A DNA stretch of 64,000 bases from Hyphomicrobiales bacterium (GCA_900473185.1 UCKU01000009.1:186001-250000), one strand, 5' to 3'. Positions 9,761-19,012 are shown, counted from the stretch's first letter. The notes: generated by a model not told the origin, from the letters alone. Program-made: numbers and translations.

Positions 9761-10147
9761 TCAGTTCGTCTGGATGCGTTCCGGATAAATATCGTAGCGC
9801 TTTTCACCAATGGTGACGCGCACCGCCTTAAGCCGCTTCTCGGTGCGGTCCTGCGACCGGTTTCCGAGCGCTACGACCTGATCGCCAGGCTTTGCGACAC
9901 CTTCCACGAAACCTGCACGCTCCGTTTGACGCGGATTGCCGAGCTCGACGCGCCAGACACCGTCATCGACGGTTGCGACATCGAGCGTCGGATGCGGCCC
10001 ACCCATCGAGATCTGCTGGATGGTGCCGCGAAGCTCTATCTGGTCGGCTTCCGCCCATGACCAGCCGTGATGGGCCGCAGCACCGGTTGCGACTGCAGCC
10101 GACAGCAGGACAGCCGCCAGCGCGCTCTTTCCCGAAAGTGCAAACAT
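9761..10147 (-). CDS. DUF6152-like secreted protein
   Basis: A 128-residue exported protein. A signal peptide (about 25 residues, ending ATGAAAHHG) is followed by a small beta-rich domain containing GWSWAEADQIELRGTIQQI and PHPTLDV, the pattern of DUF6152. ATG 10147, preceded by GGGAGAAACATC, is preferred to an upstream in-frame ATG. It is first gene of a two-gene operon with the membrane protein. The exposed HHGW at the mature N-terminus could bind metal, but that is speculation. Confidence 0.75.
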   Translation of the reverse strand: MFALSGKSALAAVLLSAAVATGAAAHHGWSWAEADQIELRGTIQQISMGGPHPTLDVATVDDGVWRVELGNPRQTERAGFVEGVAKPGDQVVALGNRSQDRTEKRLKAVRVTIGEKRYDIYPERIQTN

Positions 10148-10240
10148 GATGTTTCTCCCTACCCGAATGCACGGGCAGGTGGAGCATGTCAGGCAGATGG
10201 AAAGGTCACTCACCGAATCTTGAAGGCCAGTGAGAGGGGA

Positions 10241-10687
10241 TCAGGCAAGCAGACGGGTGACTTCCGCACCACGCTTGGTGCCGACGGCGTCGGCGATCGT
10301 CGTGGAGAACAGCACCTTGCGGGTGGCGTCCGCTACCTTGGCGAAGACGTGGCGGATTTGGCAGGTCTGCTCACCGTCGCAATCATCGCACTTGCGGTAG
10401 GCGGTGATGGACAGGCAGGGCAGCGGCGCGATCGGGCCATCGATGATGCGCAGGATCTCGCCGAAGGTGATGCTGTGGGCCGGCTTCAACAGCAGGTAGC
10501 CGCCCTGCTTGCCGCGGCGGCTGACGACGATGCCATGATGTTTGAGGTCGAGCAGGATCTGTTCCAGAAACTTCTTCGGGATCTTTTGCTGCACGGCAAT
10601 GTCGGAAATCATGACAGGTTCGTCGGCCGCAGCTTCCGCCAGAACCGTCAGCGCCCGCAGCGCATATTTTGCCTTTTGCGTAATCAT
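10241..10687 (-). CDS. Rrf2-family transcriptional regulator divergent from cysH
   Basis: A 148-residue winged-helix regulator of the Rrf2 family (IscR, CymR, RirA). The N-terminal MITQKAKYALRALTVLAE and GGYLLLKPAHSITFGEILRI are typical. RIIDGPIAPLPC and the C-terminal KVLFSTTIADAV resemble CymR, the cysteine regulator. Four cysteines in CLSITAYRKCDDCDGEQTC could hold an Fe-S cluster as in IscR. It is divergent from cysHDN, with 420 bases between starts, which makes sulfur assimilation the likely target. I prefer ATG 10687 over a start six codons upstream. Confidence 0.85.
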   Translation of the reverse strand: MITQKAKYALRALTVLAEAAADEPVMISDIAVQQKIPKKFLEQILLDLKHHGIVVSRRGKQGGYLLLKPAHSITFGEILRIIDGPIAPLPCLSITAYRKCDDCDGEQTCQIRHVFAKVADATRKVLFSTTIADAVGTKRGAEVTRLLA

Positions 10688-10907
10688 CTCGGACCGTCGA
10701 CACACACAGAGCGGTGTCGAATCCCGACATCGCCCAAAAAGCTAATTGCCTCTATTGCACGGCCAGCATGAACGGAATTTGAACGCGCTGGAAAAGGCCT
10801 TAAGAGACAAGTATTTTGGCCCTGTTTTTCACCCTCGGCCAACAGCTGATAATCTACGTCAAAACAGGACAATTTTCATCATCGCCGCCATCAATTCAGA
10901 TTTCCAA

Positions 10908-10936
10908 TTGACAGGCACCGTGTAACACTACTATTT
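10908..10936 (+). promoter_or_regulatory. Putative promoter of the cysHDN operon
   Basis: TTGACA (10908-10913), a 17-base spacer and CTATTT (10931-10936) fit the alphaproteobacterial sigma-70 pattern. The predicted start near 10943 leaves a leader of about 165 bases before cysH. AGGCGC/GCGCCT within the leader could form a small hairpin. Confidence 0.5.
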
Positions 10937-11107
10937 CTATAGACATTAAGTTCGAGGCGCCATTTCTGCGCCTGCGGCTGCTTTTCTGCATTGCGGCAGG
11001 ATGGGAGAGATATTTGCTCCACTAAGCAGTCCTTTCGAAATCCCTTTTTCTGTCCGATCCGTCCTTCAGCTGTAATACTCCGGCCAATATCAAGGACAGG
11101 ATCCCCC

Positions 11108-11851
11108 ATGACTGTTATCAATCCGATCGAAGAAGCCGAGGCTTTGGCTGACAAGCTTTCGGGTCTCGACCTCGCCGGCCGGCTTTCGTTCGTCGCCGGC
11201 CTTGGTGGGCGAGTGGTCTTCACCACCTCGCTCGGCATCGAGGACCAGGTCATCACCGCCGAGATCGGCACGCATCGCCTGCCGATCGACGTCGTCACGC
11301 TGCAGACAGGGCGGCTTTTCCCCGAAACGCTTGCGCTGATCGACGAGACCGAGAGCCAGTACGACATTCATATTGTCCGTTACGAACCCGAGCAGGCCGA
11401 TATCGACGCCTATGCAGCGAAATACGGCATGAACGGCTTCTACGAGAGCGTCGAAGCCAGACATGCCTGTTGTGGCGTGCGCAAGCTGAAGCCGCTTGCG
11501 CGGGCGCTGGCAGGCGCAACAATCTGGATCACCGGCCTGCGCCGCGGCCAGTCGGCCAACCGCGCCGAGACGCCCTTTGCGGAGTATGACGCCGAGCGGC
11601 ACCTGCTGAAGGTCAATCCGCTCGCCGACTGGGACATCGAAAAGATCAAGGCCTTCGTCGCCGACAACAGCGTGCCTGTCAATCCGATGCACGCCCGCGG
11701 TTATCCCTCGATCGGTTGCGAGCCCTGCACCCGCGCCATCAAGCCCGGTGAGCCGGAACGCGCCGGCCGCTGGTGGTGGGAACAGGATGAGAAGCGCGAA
11801 TGCGGTCTGCATGTCGCCGAAGAAGCGGCCTCGATCGTCGCGCAGCAATAA
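11108..11851 (+). CDS. cysH: Assimilatory adenylyl-sulfate (APS) reductase, [4Fe-4S] type
   Basis: Reduces APS to sulfite with thioredoxin or glutathione in cytoplasmic sulfate assimilation. The 247 residues include the cluster cysteines Cys121-Cys122 and Cys204/Cys207 (GCEPCT), diagnostic of the APS-type enzyme, and the catalytic Cys232 in the C-terminal [15 protein letters not shown] near residue 39 belongs to the nucleotide-binding loop. The frame is open 39 codons upstream; ATG 11108 gives the family's usual N-terminus. It is followed after 17 bases by cysD. Confidence 0.93.
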   Translation: MTVINPIEEAEALADKLSGLDLAGRLSFVAGLGGRVVFTTSLGIEDQVITAEIGTHRLPIDVVTLQTGRLFPETLALIDETESQYDIHIVRYEPEQADIDAYAAKYGMNGFYESVEARHACCGVRKLKPLARALAGATIWITGLRRGQSANRAETPFAEYDAERHLLKVNPLADWDIEKIKAFVADNSVPVNPMHARGYPSIGCEPCTRAIKPGEPERAGRWWWEQDEKRECGLHVAEEAASIVAQQ

Positions 11852-11868
11852 GAAGTCTGGAGTACGAA

Positions 11869-12822
11869 ATGCCCGATACCCGTCAGGATACGGAACTGAC
11901 CAATCCGCAGAGCGCCAAGCCGCCGCTCGACCCGCATCTAAAGGCACTGGAAAACGAAGCGATCCACATCTTCCGCGAAGTTGCCGCCGAATTCGAGCGT
12001 CCGGTAATGCTCTATTCGATCGGCAAGGATTCTTCCGTGCTGCTGCACCTTGCCCGCAAGGCCTTCTATCCCGGCCGCGTGCCCTTCCCGCTGCTGCACG
12101 TCAACACCGGCTGGAAATTTGCGGAGATGATCACCTTCCGCGACGAGATCGTGAAGAAGTACGATCTCGATCTGATCGAGCATATCAATCCGCGCGGTAC
12201 GGCTGAAAACATCACGCCCTTCACCTATGGCTCGGCCCGCTATACCGACATCATGAAGACGGAAGCGCTGCGCAATGCGCTGGATGCCGGCCAGTACGAC
12301 GCAGCCTTCGGCGGCGCGCGGCGCGACGAGGAAGCCTCCCGTGCCAAGGAACGTATCTATTCCTTCCGCACGCCCGACCATCGCTGGGACCCGCGCAATC
12401 AGCGCCCGGAGCTCTGGAACGTCTATAATGGCCAGATCCGCAAGGGTGAAAGCGTCCGCGTCTTCCCGCTGTCGAACTGGACCGAGGTCGATATCTGGCG
12501 CTACATCCAGGCCGAGGAAATCCCGATCGTGCCGCTCTATTTTGCCGCCAAGCGCCCCTATGTGGAACGCGACGGCATGATGATCGCCGCCTCCGATCCA
12601 CGCCTCGAGCTGCTGCCCGGCGAAACCAAGCAGGAAGACTTCATCCGCTTCCGCACGCTCGGCTGCTTCCCGCTGACGGGCGCCATCCGCTCGACCGCCA
12701 CCACCCTTGAAGAGATCATCGCGGAGCTGGAGATCGCCACGGTTTCCGAGCGCCAGGGCCGCGCCATCGACCGTGATCAGTCCGGTTCCATGGAAAAGAA
12801 GAAGCGTGAAGGATATTTCTGA
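11869..12822 (+). CDS. cysD: Sulfate adenylyltransferase subunit 2
   Basis: The ATP-pyrophosphatase subunit that forms APS from ATP and sulfate, driven by the GTPase CysN. It has 317 residues with the PP-loop [10 protein letters not shown] at 50-59, GGARRDEE, and the C-terminal [14 protein letters not shown] region. ATG 11869 is chosen because the family begins about here ([19 protein letters not shown] at 25-43). It lies between cysH and cysN, and its TGA is followed by one base before the cysN ATG. Confidence 0.95.
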   Translation: MPDTRQDTELTNPQSAKPPLDPHLKALENEAIHIFREVAAEFERPVMLYSIGKDSSVLLHLARKAFYPGRVPFPLLHVNTGWKFAEMITFRDEIVKKYDLDLIEHINPRGTAENITPFTYGSARYTDIMKTEALRNALDAGQYDAAFGGARRDEEASRAKERIYSFRTPDHRWDPRNQRPELWNVYNGQIRKGESVRVFPLSNWTEVDIWRYIQAEEIPIVPLYFAAKRPYVERDGMMIAASDPRLELLPGETKQEDFIRFRTLGCFPLTGAIRSTATTLEEIIAELEIATVSERQGRAIDRDQSGSMEKKKREGYF

Positions 12823-12823
12823 G

Positions 12824-14308
12824 ATGACTGCAGCAGTTCCCGCAAACGTCGTCGCCGTGCCCGCCGCCGAGCCCCTGAAGGCCGTGCGCGACTCGCGCCC
12901 GTTGCGCCTCATCACCTGCGGCAGCGTCGATGACGGCAAGTCCACCCTGATCGGCCGTCTGCTCTGGGATACCAAGGCGGTGAAGGAAGATCAGGCGGCA
13001 ACGCTTCGCCGCGATTCCACCGGCAAGCAGAACGATCTCGGCCTGCCCGACTTCGCGCTGCTGCTCGATGGCCTGCAGGCCGAGCGCGAACAGGGCATCA
13101 CCATCGATGTCGCCTATCGCTATTTCTCGACCGACAAGCGCTCCTTCATCGTTGCCGACACGCCCGGCCACGAGCAGTACACGCGCAATATGGCGACCGG
13201 CGCCTCCACCGCCGATCTTGCCGTGCTGCTGGTGGATGCCCGCGCCGGCATTCTCGAGCAGACGCGCCGCCACGCGACGATCGCCTCGCTGCTTGGCATC
13301 AAGCAATTCGTACTCGCGGTCAACAAGATCGACCTGACGAATTACGACCGTGCCGGCTTCGACAAGATCACCCACGAGTTCAAGGAATTCGCGCTGTCGC
13401 TCGGCGTCAAGCAGATCACTGCGATCCCGATGTCGGCGCTGAAGGGCGAAAACGTCGTCTATTCCGGCCAGGCAGCAATGCCCTGGTACAGCGGCCCGAC
13501 GCTGGTCGAAACGCTGGAACATGCGACCGTACGCTCCGGCCAGACGACCGGTTTCCGCCTCTCGGTGCAGCGCGTCTCGCGTCCGGGCGAAAGCTTCCGC
13601 GGCTATCAGGGTACGGTTGCCGGCGGCTCGGTGAAGCCGGGCGACAGCGTGATGATCCTGCCCTCGGGCATGGTCGCCAACGTCACCAAGATCGTCACAT
13701 TCGACCTGGTGCGTAATGCGGCTGTTGCCGGTGATGCGATCACGCTCGTGCTCGACCGTCAGGTGGACGTTGCGCGCGGCGATATGATCGTCTCGATCGA
13801 CTCGCAGCCGCAGACCGGCCTTTCCTTCGACGCGCAGGTCGTTGCCCTGCAGCCTGAGGGCATCGAAGCCGGCAAGCGCTACTGGCTGAAGAGCGGCTCG
13901 CGCCGCCAGCGTGTTCAGGTGGAACCCGTCAGCCAGCTGGAGCTCAAGACCGGTGCATGGAATTCCGCCCAGCGGCTCTATATGAACGCCATTGGCAAGG
14001 TGCGCCTCGTTTTCGACGAAGCGGCAATCTTCGATCCTTACGAACAGAACCGCGCGACCGGCTCCTTCATCCTGATCGATCCCGAGACGAACAACACCAT
14101 CGCTGGCGGCATGGTGACCGGCAAGCGCGCCGATGTCAGCGGTTTGCATGGCAATGATGCCCGCGTCATCCTCTCACTTCCGGCCGATCTCGCTGAGCAG
14201 ATCATGGCAAGCGAGTTGTTCGCCAAGCGCAGCCACGAAGCGGAGGTGCGCCGCATGACGGCGTCGGAAGCGGCCGAGCTATGGTCGAGCGCGGCCAGCG
14301 ATATCTAA
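12824..14308 (+). CDS. cysN: Sulfate adenylyltransferase subunit 1 (GTPase)
   Basis: An EF-Tu-like GTPase that energises CysD. It has 494 residues with the P-loop GSVDDGKS at 33-40, switch II DTPGHEQYTRNM and NKID, then two beta-barrel domains. It ends after the barrel domains with no C-terminal CysC/APS-kinase fusion, so it is CysN rather than the NodQ/CysNC type. This agrees with cysH being an APS rather than a PAPS reductase. The operon ends here, with a terminator 8 bases after the stop. Confidence 0.94.
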   Translation: MTAAVPANVVAVPAAEPLKAVRDSRPLRLITCGSVDDGKSTLIGRLLWDTKAVKEDQAATLRRDSTGKQNDLGLPDFALLLDGLQAEREQGITIDVAYRYFSTDKRSFIVADTPGHEQYTRNMATGASTADLAVLLVDARAGILEQTRRHATIASLLGIKQFVLAVNKIDLTNYDRAGFDKITHEFKEFALSLGVKQITAIPMSALKGENVVYSGQAAMPWYSGPTLVETLEHATVRSGQTTGFRLSVQRVSRPGESFRGYQGTVAGGSVKPGDSVMILPSGMVANVTKIVTFDLVRNAAVAGDAITLVLDRQVDVARGDMIVSIDSQPQTGLSFDAQVVALQPEGIEAGKRYWLKSGSRRQRVQVEPVSQLELKTGAWNSAQRLYMNAIGKVRLVFDEAAIFDPYEQNRATGSFILIDPETNNTIAGGMVTGKRADVSGLHGNDARVILSLPADLAEQIMASELFAKRSHEAEVRRMTASEAAELWSSAASDI

Positions 14309-14310
14309 GA

Positions 14311-14336
14311 AAAAAGGGGCCGGTCGGCCCCTTTTT
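14311..14336. terminator. Bidirectional Rho-independent terminator between cysN and the lacI-type gene
   Basis: The stem GGGGCCG / CGGCCCC (14316-14331) has a 2-base loop and is flanked by an A-run on the left and TTTTT on the right. It suits transcripts from both sides; its right edge touches the stop of the converging LacI-family gene. Confidence 0.85.
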
Positions 14337-15399
14337 ATTGCTTCGGCATCGAGCGCGTCGAACCGCGCTCGATGATCGAAAAGCCGAGATCGACCCTGTG
14401 CTCTTCTGCCGGCTCCTCGCGGATGGCGCGCAGCAGCATATCGGCGACGCGGCGGCCAAGATCATGACGCGGAACATGCACCGTCGTCAGAGACGGCGAG
14501 GTGAACTGCGCGAATTCCAGATCGTTGAAGCCGCAGATACCGAAATCATCCGGCACGCTGATGCCGCGTTCGTTGCATTCGATCAGCGCCCCGAGGGCGA
14601 GATCATCATTTTGCGCAAGGATCGCATCGAGATCCGGCACCCGTTCCAGCAGCTCGCTGAACAGGCGCCGTCCGAGACCGATACTGGTGGAACCGTCTTC
14701 GCCGTGTGTCAGCAACGGATTGTCGAGATCGGCCTGACGCATGGCCTCCTCATATCCCGCACGACTGCGGCGCGAGCGGATATCGCTGAGCCCGCCAATG
14801 AAACCAATCCGCTTGTACTCTTTCGACAGAAGGAAACGGGTGGCGGCGGCGGCGGCGACATGATGCGACATGCCGACAAGCAGCGTTTCCGGCGGCTGGC
14901 TGAGATCGGCAACGTGGGCGACCGGAAAGGCCGCCGCATCCATCAGCATCGCAAGGCCGTCATAATATTCTGCGTTGACGAGTATGATCCCGGCCGGCTT
15001 CTGCGCCAGGAAGGATTTGAACTGGTTGATCTCCTGATCGACATCGTTGAGCGTGTTGGCATATTGGACTCGCAGATCCGTGGCGCGCAACCGCTCCTCG
15101 ATGCCCATCATCACACCGGTGAAGTAGGGATGATGAAGCGACGGCGTGATGACGCCGACGATGCCGCTGTGGCGGCCGGCAAGAGCGCGGGCGGCAAGAT
15201 TGGGGATGTAGCCCATCTCGTCGACTGTGCGCAGGATGACCTCTCGCAGTTCTTCAGAGACGATTTCGGGATTGCGAAGCGCGCGCGAGATTGTGATCGG
15301 ACTGACCCCTACCCTCTTTGCAACATCACTCAGCTTTACATGGGAACCGCGCTTCTTTTCCCGCCCCGGCTTCACTGAATCCCTCATCGCTTCCCGCAT
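14335..15399 (-). CDS. LacI/PurR-family transcriptional regulator (GntR-repressor-like)
   Basis: A 354-residue repressor. A LacI helix-turn-helix (VKLSDVAKRVGVSPITISRAL, about residues 21-41) with the hinge NLAARALAG is followed by a periplasmic-binding-protein-like effector domain (GIVGVITPSLHHPYFTGV onward). The ending ERGSTRSM is common in gluconate-type regulators. No sugar transporter or catabolic gene adjoins, so the effector and targets are unknown. An in-frame ATG four codons downstream is an alternative start. Confidence 0.88.
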   Translation of the reverse strand: MREAMRDSVKPGREKKRGSHVKLSDVAKRVGVSPITISRALRNPEIVSEELREVILRTVDEMGYIPNLAARALAGRHSGIVGVITPSLHHPYFTGVMMGIEERLRATDLRVQYANTLNDVDQEINQFKSFLAQKPAGIILVNAEYYDGLAMLMDAAAFPVAHVADLSQPPETLLVGMSHHVAAAAATRFLLSKEYKRIGFIGGLSDIRSRRSRAGYEEAMRQADLDNPLLTHGEDGSTSIGLGRRLFSELLERVPDLDAILAQNDDLALGALIECNERGISVPDDFGICGFNDLEFAQFTSPSLTTVHVPRHDLGRRVADMLLRAIREEPAEEHRVDLGFSIIERGSTRSMPKQ

Positions 15400-15910
15400 G
15401 CCGCCGCGAGCCTGGCCCTTCGCCGATTCGCAGTTTCCTCTTTCTGAAGAAAAATTAATTTAGAGTCTACTAACATTTTAATGTTCCACCTCAATCAAAC
15501 CGCGAAAAAACATGAACAAACGTCGCAAATGGTTCGATTTAATACGCGGCTGGCGGCCGGCGGATCACGGGAAAGTGGGATATATTTTACTATTCTGGCG
15601 CCTTGCGGTGCGGGCAACAGCAGGCGCCGGGAGAATTGCGGCAATGCTTGGCCAGTCAAGATTAAATTATAGTAATGTCTTACGATATCGTAATACAAAC
15701 ATGATCAATGTTTAATTTGTAAATCCCGCAGAACGGGTCATATAGGTATCAAGCGCCAGTTCTTCCCGAACACAGTATTCGCCACATCATACAGGCGAAA
15801 TCCACGTAATCTACGGTAAAAACTAGCGGCAATACTTATCGACGCCAAGGTCCATGGCATGGAACCAAGACGCCATTCAAATGCCAACGCTCTCGCAAGG
15901 GACTTCCACC
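15400..15910. other. 510-base intergenic region, relatively AT-rich
   Basis: It lies between the divergent LacI-type gene and degP. A palindrome AACATT TT AATGTT (15472-15485) lies 73 bases upstream of the regulator's start and could be its operator. The rest must hold the degP promoter; I could not fix one. Short frames here lack ribosome-binding sites and family resemblance. Confidence 0.5.
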
Positions 15911-17416
15911 ATGTCAAACATTCTTCGCAAGCATCGGGCCGCAGCACTTGTCGGAGCGGCCATCGTTCTCGGCGCGGCCTCCCTGCCCTTCGCCATCTCC
16001 TCTTCCTCAACGGCTCTTGCTGCACCGGCTGAGACCGGCGGCATTCTTGCCTCCAACGGCTCGTTTGCTTCCATCGTCGATGCCGACAAGCCGGCCGTGG
16101 TGACCATTACCACCACGATGAAGGCGACCAACGCCAGCGCCGACAGTTCACCGATGGACGAGCAGTTCCGCCAGTTCTTCGAACAGCAGGGTATTCCTCT
16201 GCCGCACCAAGCACCACAGCAGCAGCAGCAATCGCAGCATGCCATGGCGCTCGGCTCCGGCTTCGTCATCAGCCCTGATGGTGTGATCGTCACCAACAAC
16301 CACGTCATCGACAATGCCATCGACATCAAGGTCACACTCGATGACGGCACCGAACTGCCGGCCAAGCTGCTTGGCGCCGATGCCAAGTCCGACCTCGCGG
16401 TTCTGAAGATTCAGGCTCCGCATCCGCTTGCGACCATCGCCTGGGGCGATTCCGACAAGCTGAAGCTCGGCGACCAGATCCTTGCCATCGGCAACCCGTT
16501 CGGCATCGGCACCACGGTAACGGCCGGCATCGTCTCGGCCCGCGGCCGTGACCTGCACAGCGGCCCCTATGACGACTTCATCCAGATCGATGCACCGATC
16601 AACCACGGCAATTCCGGCGGCCCGCTGGTCGATCGTGACGGCAATGTCGTCGGCATCAATACCGCCATCTACTCGCCGAACGGCGGCAGCGTCGGCGTCG
16701 GCTTCGCCATTCCTTCATCTGAAGCAAAGACGATCGTCGCCAAGCTGCAGAAGGACGGTTCGATCGATCACGGTTATCTCGGCGTGCAGATCCAGCCGGT
16801 CACGCAGGATGTCGCCGATGCCGTCGGCCTCTCCAAGGCTGAAGGCGCGCTGGTTGCTACCGTTTCCAACGAAGCGCCTGCCGCGCATGCCGGCGTGAAG
16901 ACCGGCGACATCGTGACGGCCGTCGGCAGCGAAAGCGTCAAGACGCCGAAGGATCTGTCGCGCCTCGTTGCCGATCTGTCCCCAGGTGCGAAGGAAACGC
17001 TGACCGTCTGGCGTGACGGCAAGACGGTCGATCTCAACGTCACCGTCGGCGGCAATGAAGACACCCAGAAGCAGGCTGCTGCCGAAAGCAGCGACGATCA
17101 GGGTCAGGCCGCTGGCCAGCCGAGCCTCGGCATCGGCCTTGCCGACCTGACGCCCGATGTCCGCCAGCAGCTCAATCTGCCTCACAGCGTTGCCGGCGCA
17201 GTCGTTGCCAACGTCAACCCGGACAAGTCGGCCGCAGCGGCCGGCATCCAGCCCGGCGACGTGATCGTCTCGGTCAACGACAAGCCGGTGCATGACGCCC
17301 ACGACGTCAAGACCGCCGTCGCCGATGCCGGCAAGTCCGGCCGCAAGTCGGTGCTGCTCCTGATCGAACGCGGCGGCAACAAGACCTTCGTGGCCGTGCC
17401 CTTCGCCGCCGCTTGA
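15911..17416 (+). CDS. degP: Periplasmic Do-like serine protease/chaperone DegP (HtrA)
   Basis: Degrades or refolds damaged envelope proteins. It has 501 residues: an N-terminal signal or anchor segment (about 12-37), a trypsin-like domain with His131 (TNNHVID), Asp161 (KSDLAVL) and Ser235 (GNSGGPLV), and two PDZ domains (about 265-360 and 400-495). A Q-rich stretch at 103-109 lies in the LA-loop region. ATG 15911, with AGGGA upstream, is preferred over an ATG 19 codons earlier. It is monocistronic. Confidence 0.93.
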   Translation: MSNILRKHRAAALVGAAIVLGAASLPFAISSSSTALAAPAETGGILASNGSFASIVDADKPAVVTITTTMKATNASADSSPMDEQFRQFFEQQGIPLPHQAPQQQQQSQHAMALGSGFVISPDGVIVTNNHVIDNAIDIKVTLDDGTELPAKLLGADAKSDLAVLKIQAPHPLATIAWGDSDKLKLGDQILAIGNPFGIGTTVTAGIVSARGRDLHSGPYDDFIQIDAPINHGNSGGPLVDRDGNVVGINTAIYSPNGGSVGVGFAIPSSEAKTIVAKLQKDGSIDHGYLGVQIQPVTQDVADAVGLSKAEGALVATVSNEAPAAHAGVKTGDIVTAVGSESVKTPKDLSRLVADLSPGAKETLTVWRDGKTVDLNVTVGGNEDTQKQAAAESSDDQGQAAGQPSLGIGLADLTPDVRQQLNLPHSVAGAVVANVNPDKSAAAAGIQPGDVIVSVNDKPVHDAHDVKTAVADAGKSGRKSVLLLIERGGNKTFVAVPFAAA

Positions 17417-17469
17417 AGGGCATCCACGTGAGCGCTGCGCCCGGACCTGTTCCGGGCGCATGCGTTTCT

Positions 17470-17536
17470 GAGCAATTCCAGCAAAAGTGTGCAGCGGTTT
17501 TGCGTCCGGAATTGCGTGAAAACAAATGGCTAGAGC
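17470..17536. repeat. Intergenic hairpin element, copy B
   Basis: Nested inverted repeats: CAATTCC (17473-17479) with GGAATTG (17508-17514), and inside them GCAAAA (17481-17486) with TTTTGC (17498-17503), around the core GTGTGCAGCGG. It is followed by GTGAAAACAAA and TAGAGCA. It is nearly identical over about 60 bases to copy D at 63.78 kb. Its right end supplies the stop codon of the converging MocR-type gene. Confidence 0.8.
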
Positions 17537-18933
17537 ACAGCCTTGAGATCAGCTGCCAGTCTTTGAACGGCAGCCGCTTCCGCTTGCGAGATGCCGAAGA
17601 GAATGCCGGGGGCAGATTTGCCGATAAAGAAACCCGACATCGGCATCACACCATATCCTGATGCATTCACCTTCGCGACGACAGCCCGGTCATCCACCGT
17701 CTCATCGCGAAACCAGGCCGCAAGCTGCAGTCCGCCGTTGCCGCCCGAAATGACAAGCCTTCCGCCAAAATGGCTCTCTAGCATTCCGATCGTCCGGGCC
17801 ATGCGCTCGGCATATTGCTGGTTCATTCGCCTCAAATAGGCGCGCAGACGGCCCTCGTTGATGAAATCGGCAAGTGCTGCCTGGATATGGGTGGAGACGG
17901 CGACGCCCCTGCGATGCAGCGCCTCCGAAGCCTCTGATACCAGCCAGCGCGGCACGACGGCATAGGCGACACGCAGGCCGGGTGCCAGCACCTTCGAGAA
18001 GGTTCCGACATAGGCCACGACCTCCGCCCTGTCGATGCCCTGCAAGGCGGCGATCGGCCGCGAGCCATATTGAAAATCGCTATCGTAATCATCCTCGACG
18101 ACAAGGCTTTCGTGACGGCGCGCCGCCTCCAGCAGCGCCAGCCGGCGCGGAAGGCTGAGCGTGGCGCCGGTCGGATATTGATGGGATGGCGTCACGTAGA
18201 TCAGCGCCGGCTGCGGGCCTTCCGCCTTCGATACGTCGATGCCGTGCTCATCGCAGGGAACCGCCACGATCTCGGCGCCGGCATCGCCGAGCAGCAAGCG
18301 CGCAGCAGCGTAGCCAGGATCTTCCATCCATGCGGTGTTGCGCCCGCTCCTTCTCAGCATGGCTCTCGCCAGCATGTCGATCGCCGCGCGCGTGGAGGGC
18401 ATGATCATGACCTGCTCCGGTTCGGCGACCACGCCGCGCGTCGCAGAAATATGCTCTAGGATGGCTTCGCGCAGTTCGCGGATACCAGTCGGGTTCTCAT
18501 AGCCGAGGTGATGGATGCGCAGCGAGCGGCTGCGTGCAGCAAGATGACGGCTCCAGGCGGCATGCGGGAAATCCGATACATCGGGCACGCCGGGCCGGAA
18601 CAGGCCACGATAGGAAGGCTGGTCCGATCCTTTTTCTTCAACGGGAGCACGGTCGTCCCTTTGGGGCTCGGGCCGCATGCGTTCAAGCGCTGCAACCCGC
18701 GTCGCAGCACCCGCAGACGTCTCGATATAACCTTCGGATCTCAGGCGGTCATAGGCCTCCACCGCTGTGGAGCGTGCAACACCGAGCGAAGCCGCAAAGG
18801 CACGCGTCGACGGCAGCTTATGACCGGCCGGAAGCTGACCGAGCAGGATACGGTCGCGCAGGCTTCGATAGATCTGCCCGGCCAGGTCACCGCCGTTTCG
18901 ATCGAGGCTCAGCCATGTGGGTGCCGATGTCAT
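17530..18933 (-). CDS. MocR/PdxR-family regulator (GntR helix-turn-helix fused to aminotransferase fold)
   Basis: 467 residues. A GntR-type winged helix (about 12-80, KLPSTRAFAASLGVARSTAVEAY) is followed by a type I aminotransferase-like domain with the PLP lysine Lys314 (GTFSKVLAPG) and VVEDDYDSDF upstream. Such proteins sense PLP or amino-acid adducts and often regulate a divergent gene. Here that is a GNAT acetyltransferase, and inverted CTGG/CCAG repeats lie between them. No clear Shine-Dalgarno precedes the ATG. The effector is unknown. Confidence 0.88.
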   Translation of the reverse strand: MTSAPTWLSLDRNGGDLAGQIYRSLRDRILLGQLPAGHKLPSTRAFAASLGVARSTAVEAYDRLRSEGYIETSAGAATRVAALERMRPEPQRDDRAPVEEKGSDQPSYRGLFRPGVPDVSDFPHAAWSRHLAARSRSLRIHHLGYENPTGIRELREAILEHISATRGVVAEPEQVMIMPSTRAAIDMLARAMLRRSGRNTAWMEDPGYAAARLLLGDAGAEIVAVPCDEHGIDVSKAEGPQPALIYVTPSHQYPTGATLSLPRRLALLEAARRHESLVVEDDYDSDFQYGSRPIAALQGIDRAEVVAYVGTFSKVLAPGLRVAYAVVPRWLVSEASEALHRRGVAVSTHIQAALADFINEGRLRAYLRRMNQQYAERMARTIGMLESHFGGRLVISGGNGGLQLAAWFRDETVDDRAVVAKVNASGYGVMPMSGFFIGKSAPGILFGISQAEAAAVQRLAADLKAVL

Positions 18934-18939
18934 AGGTCA

Positions 18940-18981
18940 ACTGGTCTGCCAGAAAGTTCAAAACTGGACTTTTACTCCAGT
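18940..18981. promoter_or_regulatory. Candidate MocR operator cluster
   Basis: Two inverted repeats lie between the divergent MocR and GNAT starts: CTGG TCTG CCAG (18941-18952) and ACTGGA (18963-18968) with TCCAGT (18976-18981). Repeated CTGG half-sites ahead of the regulator's own gene are typical of MocR/PdxR autoregulation. Assignment is by position and symmetry only. Confidence 0.5.
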
Positions 18982-19012
18982 CCATTTGCAAGGCAAGAGC
19001 AGTCGGAGTTCA

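Noticed and set aside
12716..14149. 477-codon minus-strand open frame
   Set aside because: Antisense to cysN, which has a P-loop and switch motifs.
16217..16240. CAG-rich microsatellite
   Set aside because: It encodes the Gln-rich loop of DegP in frame; not a separate repeat.
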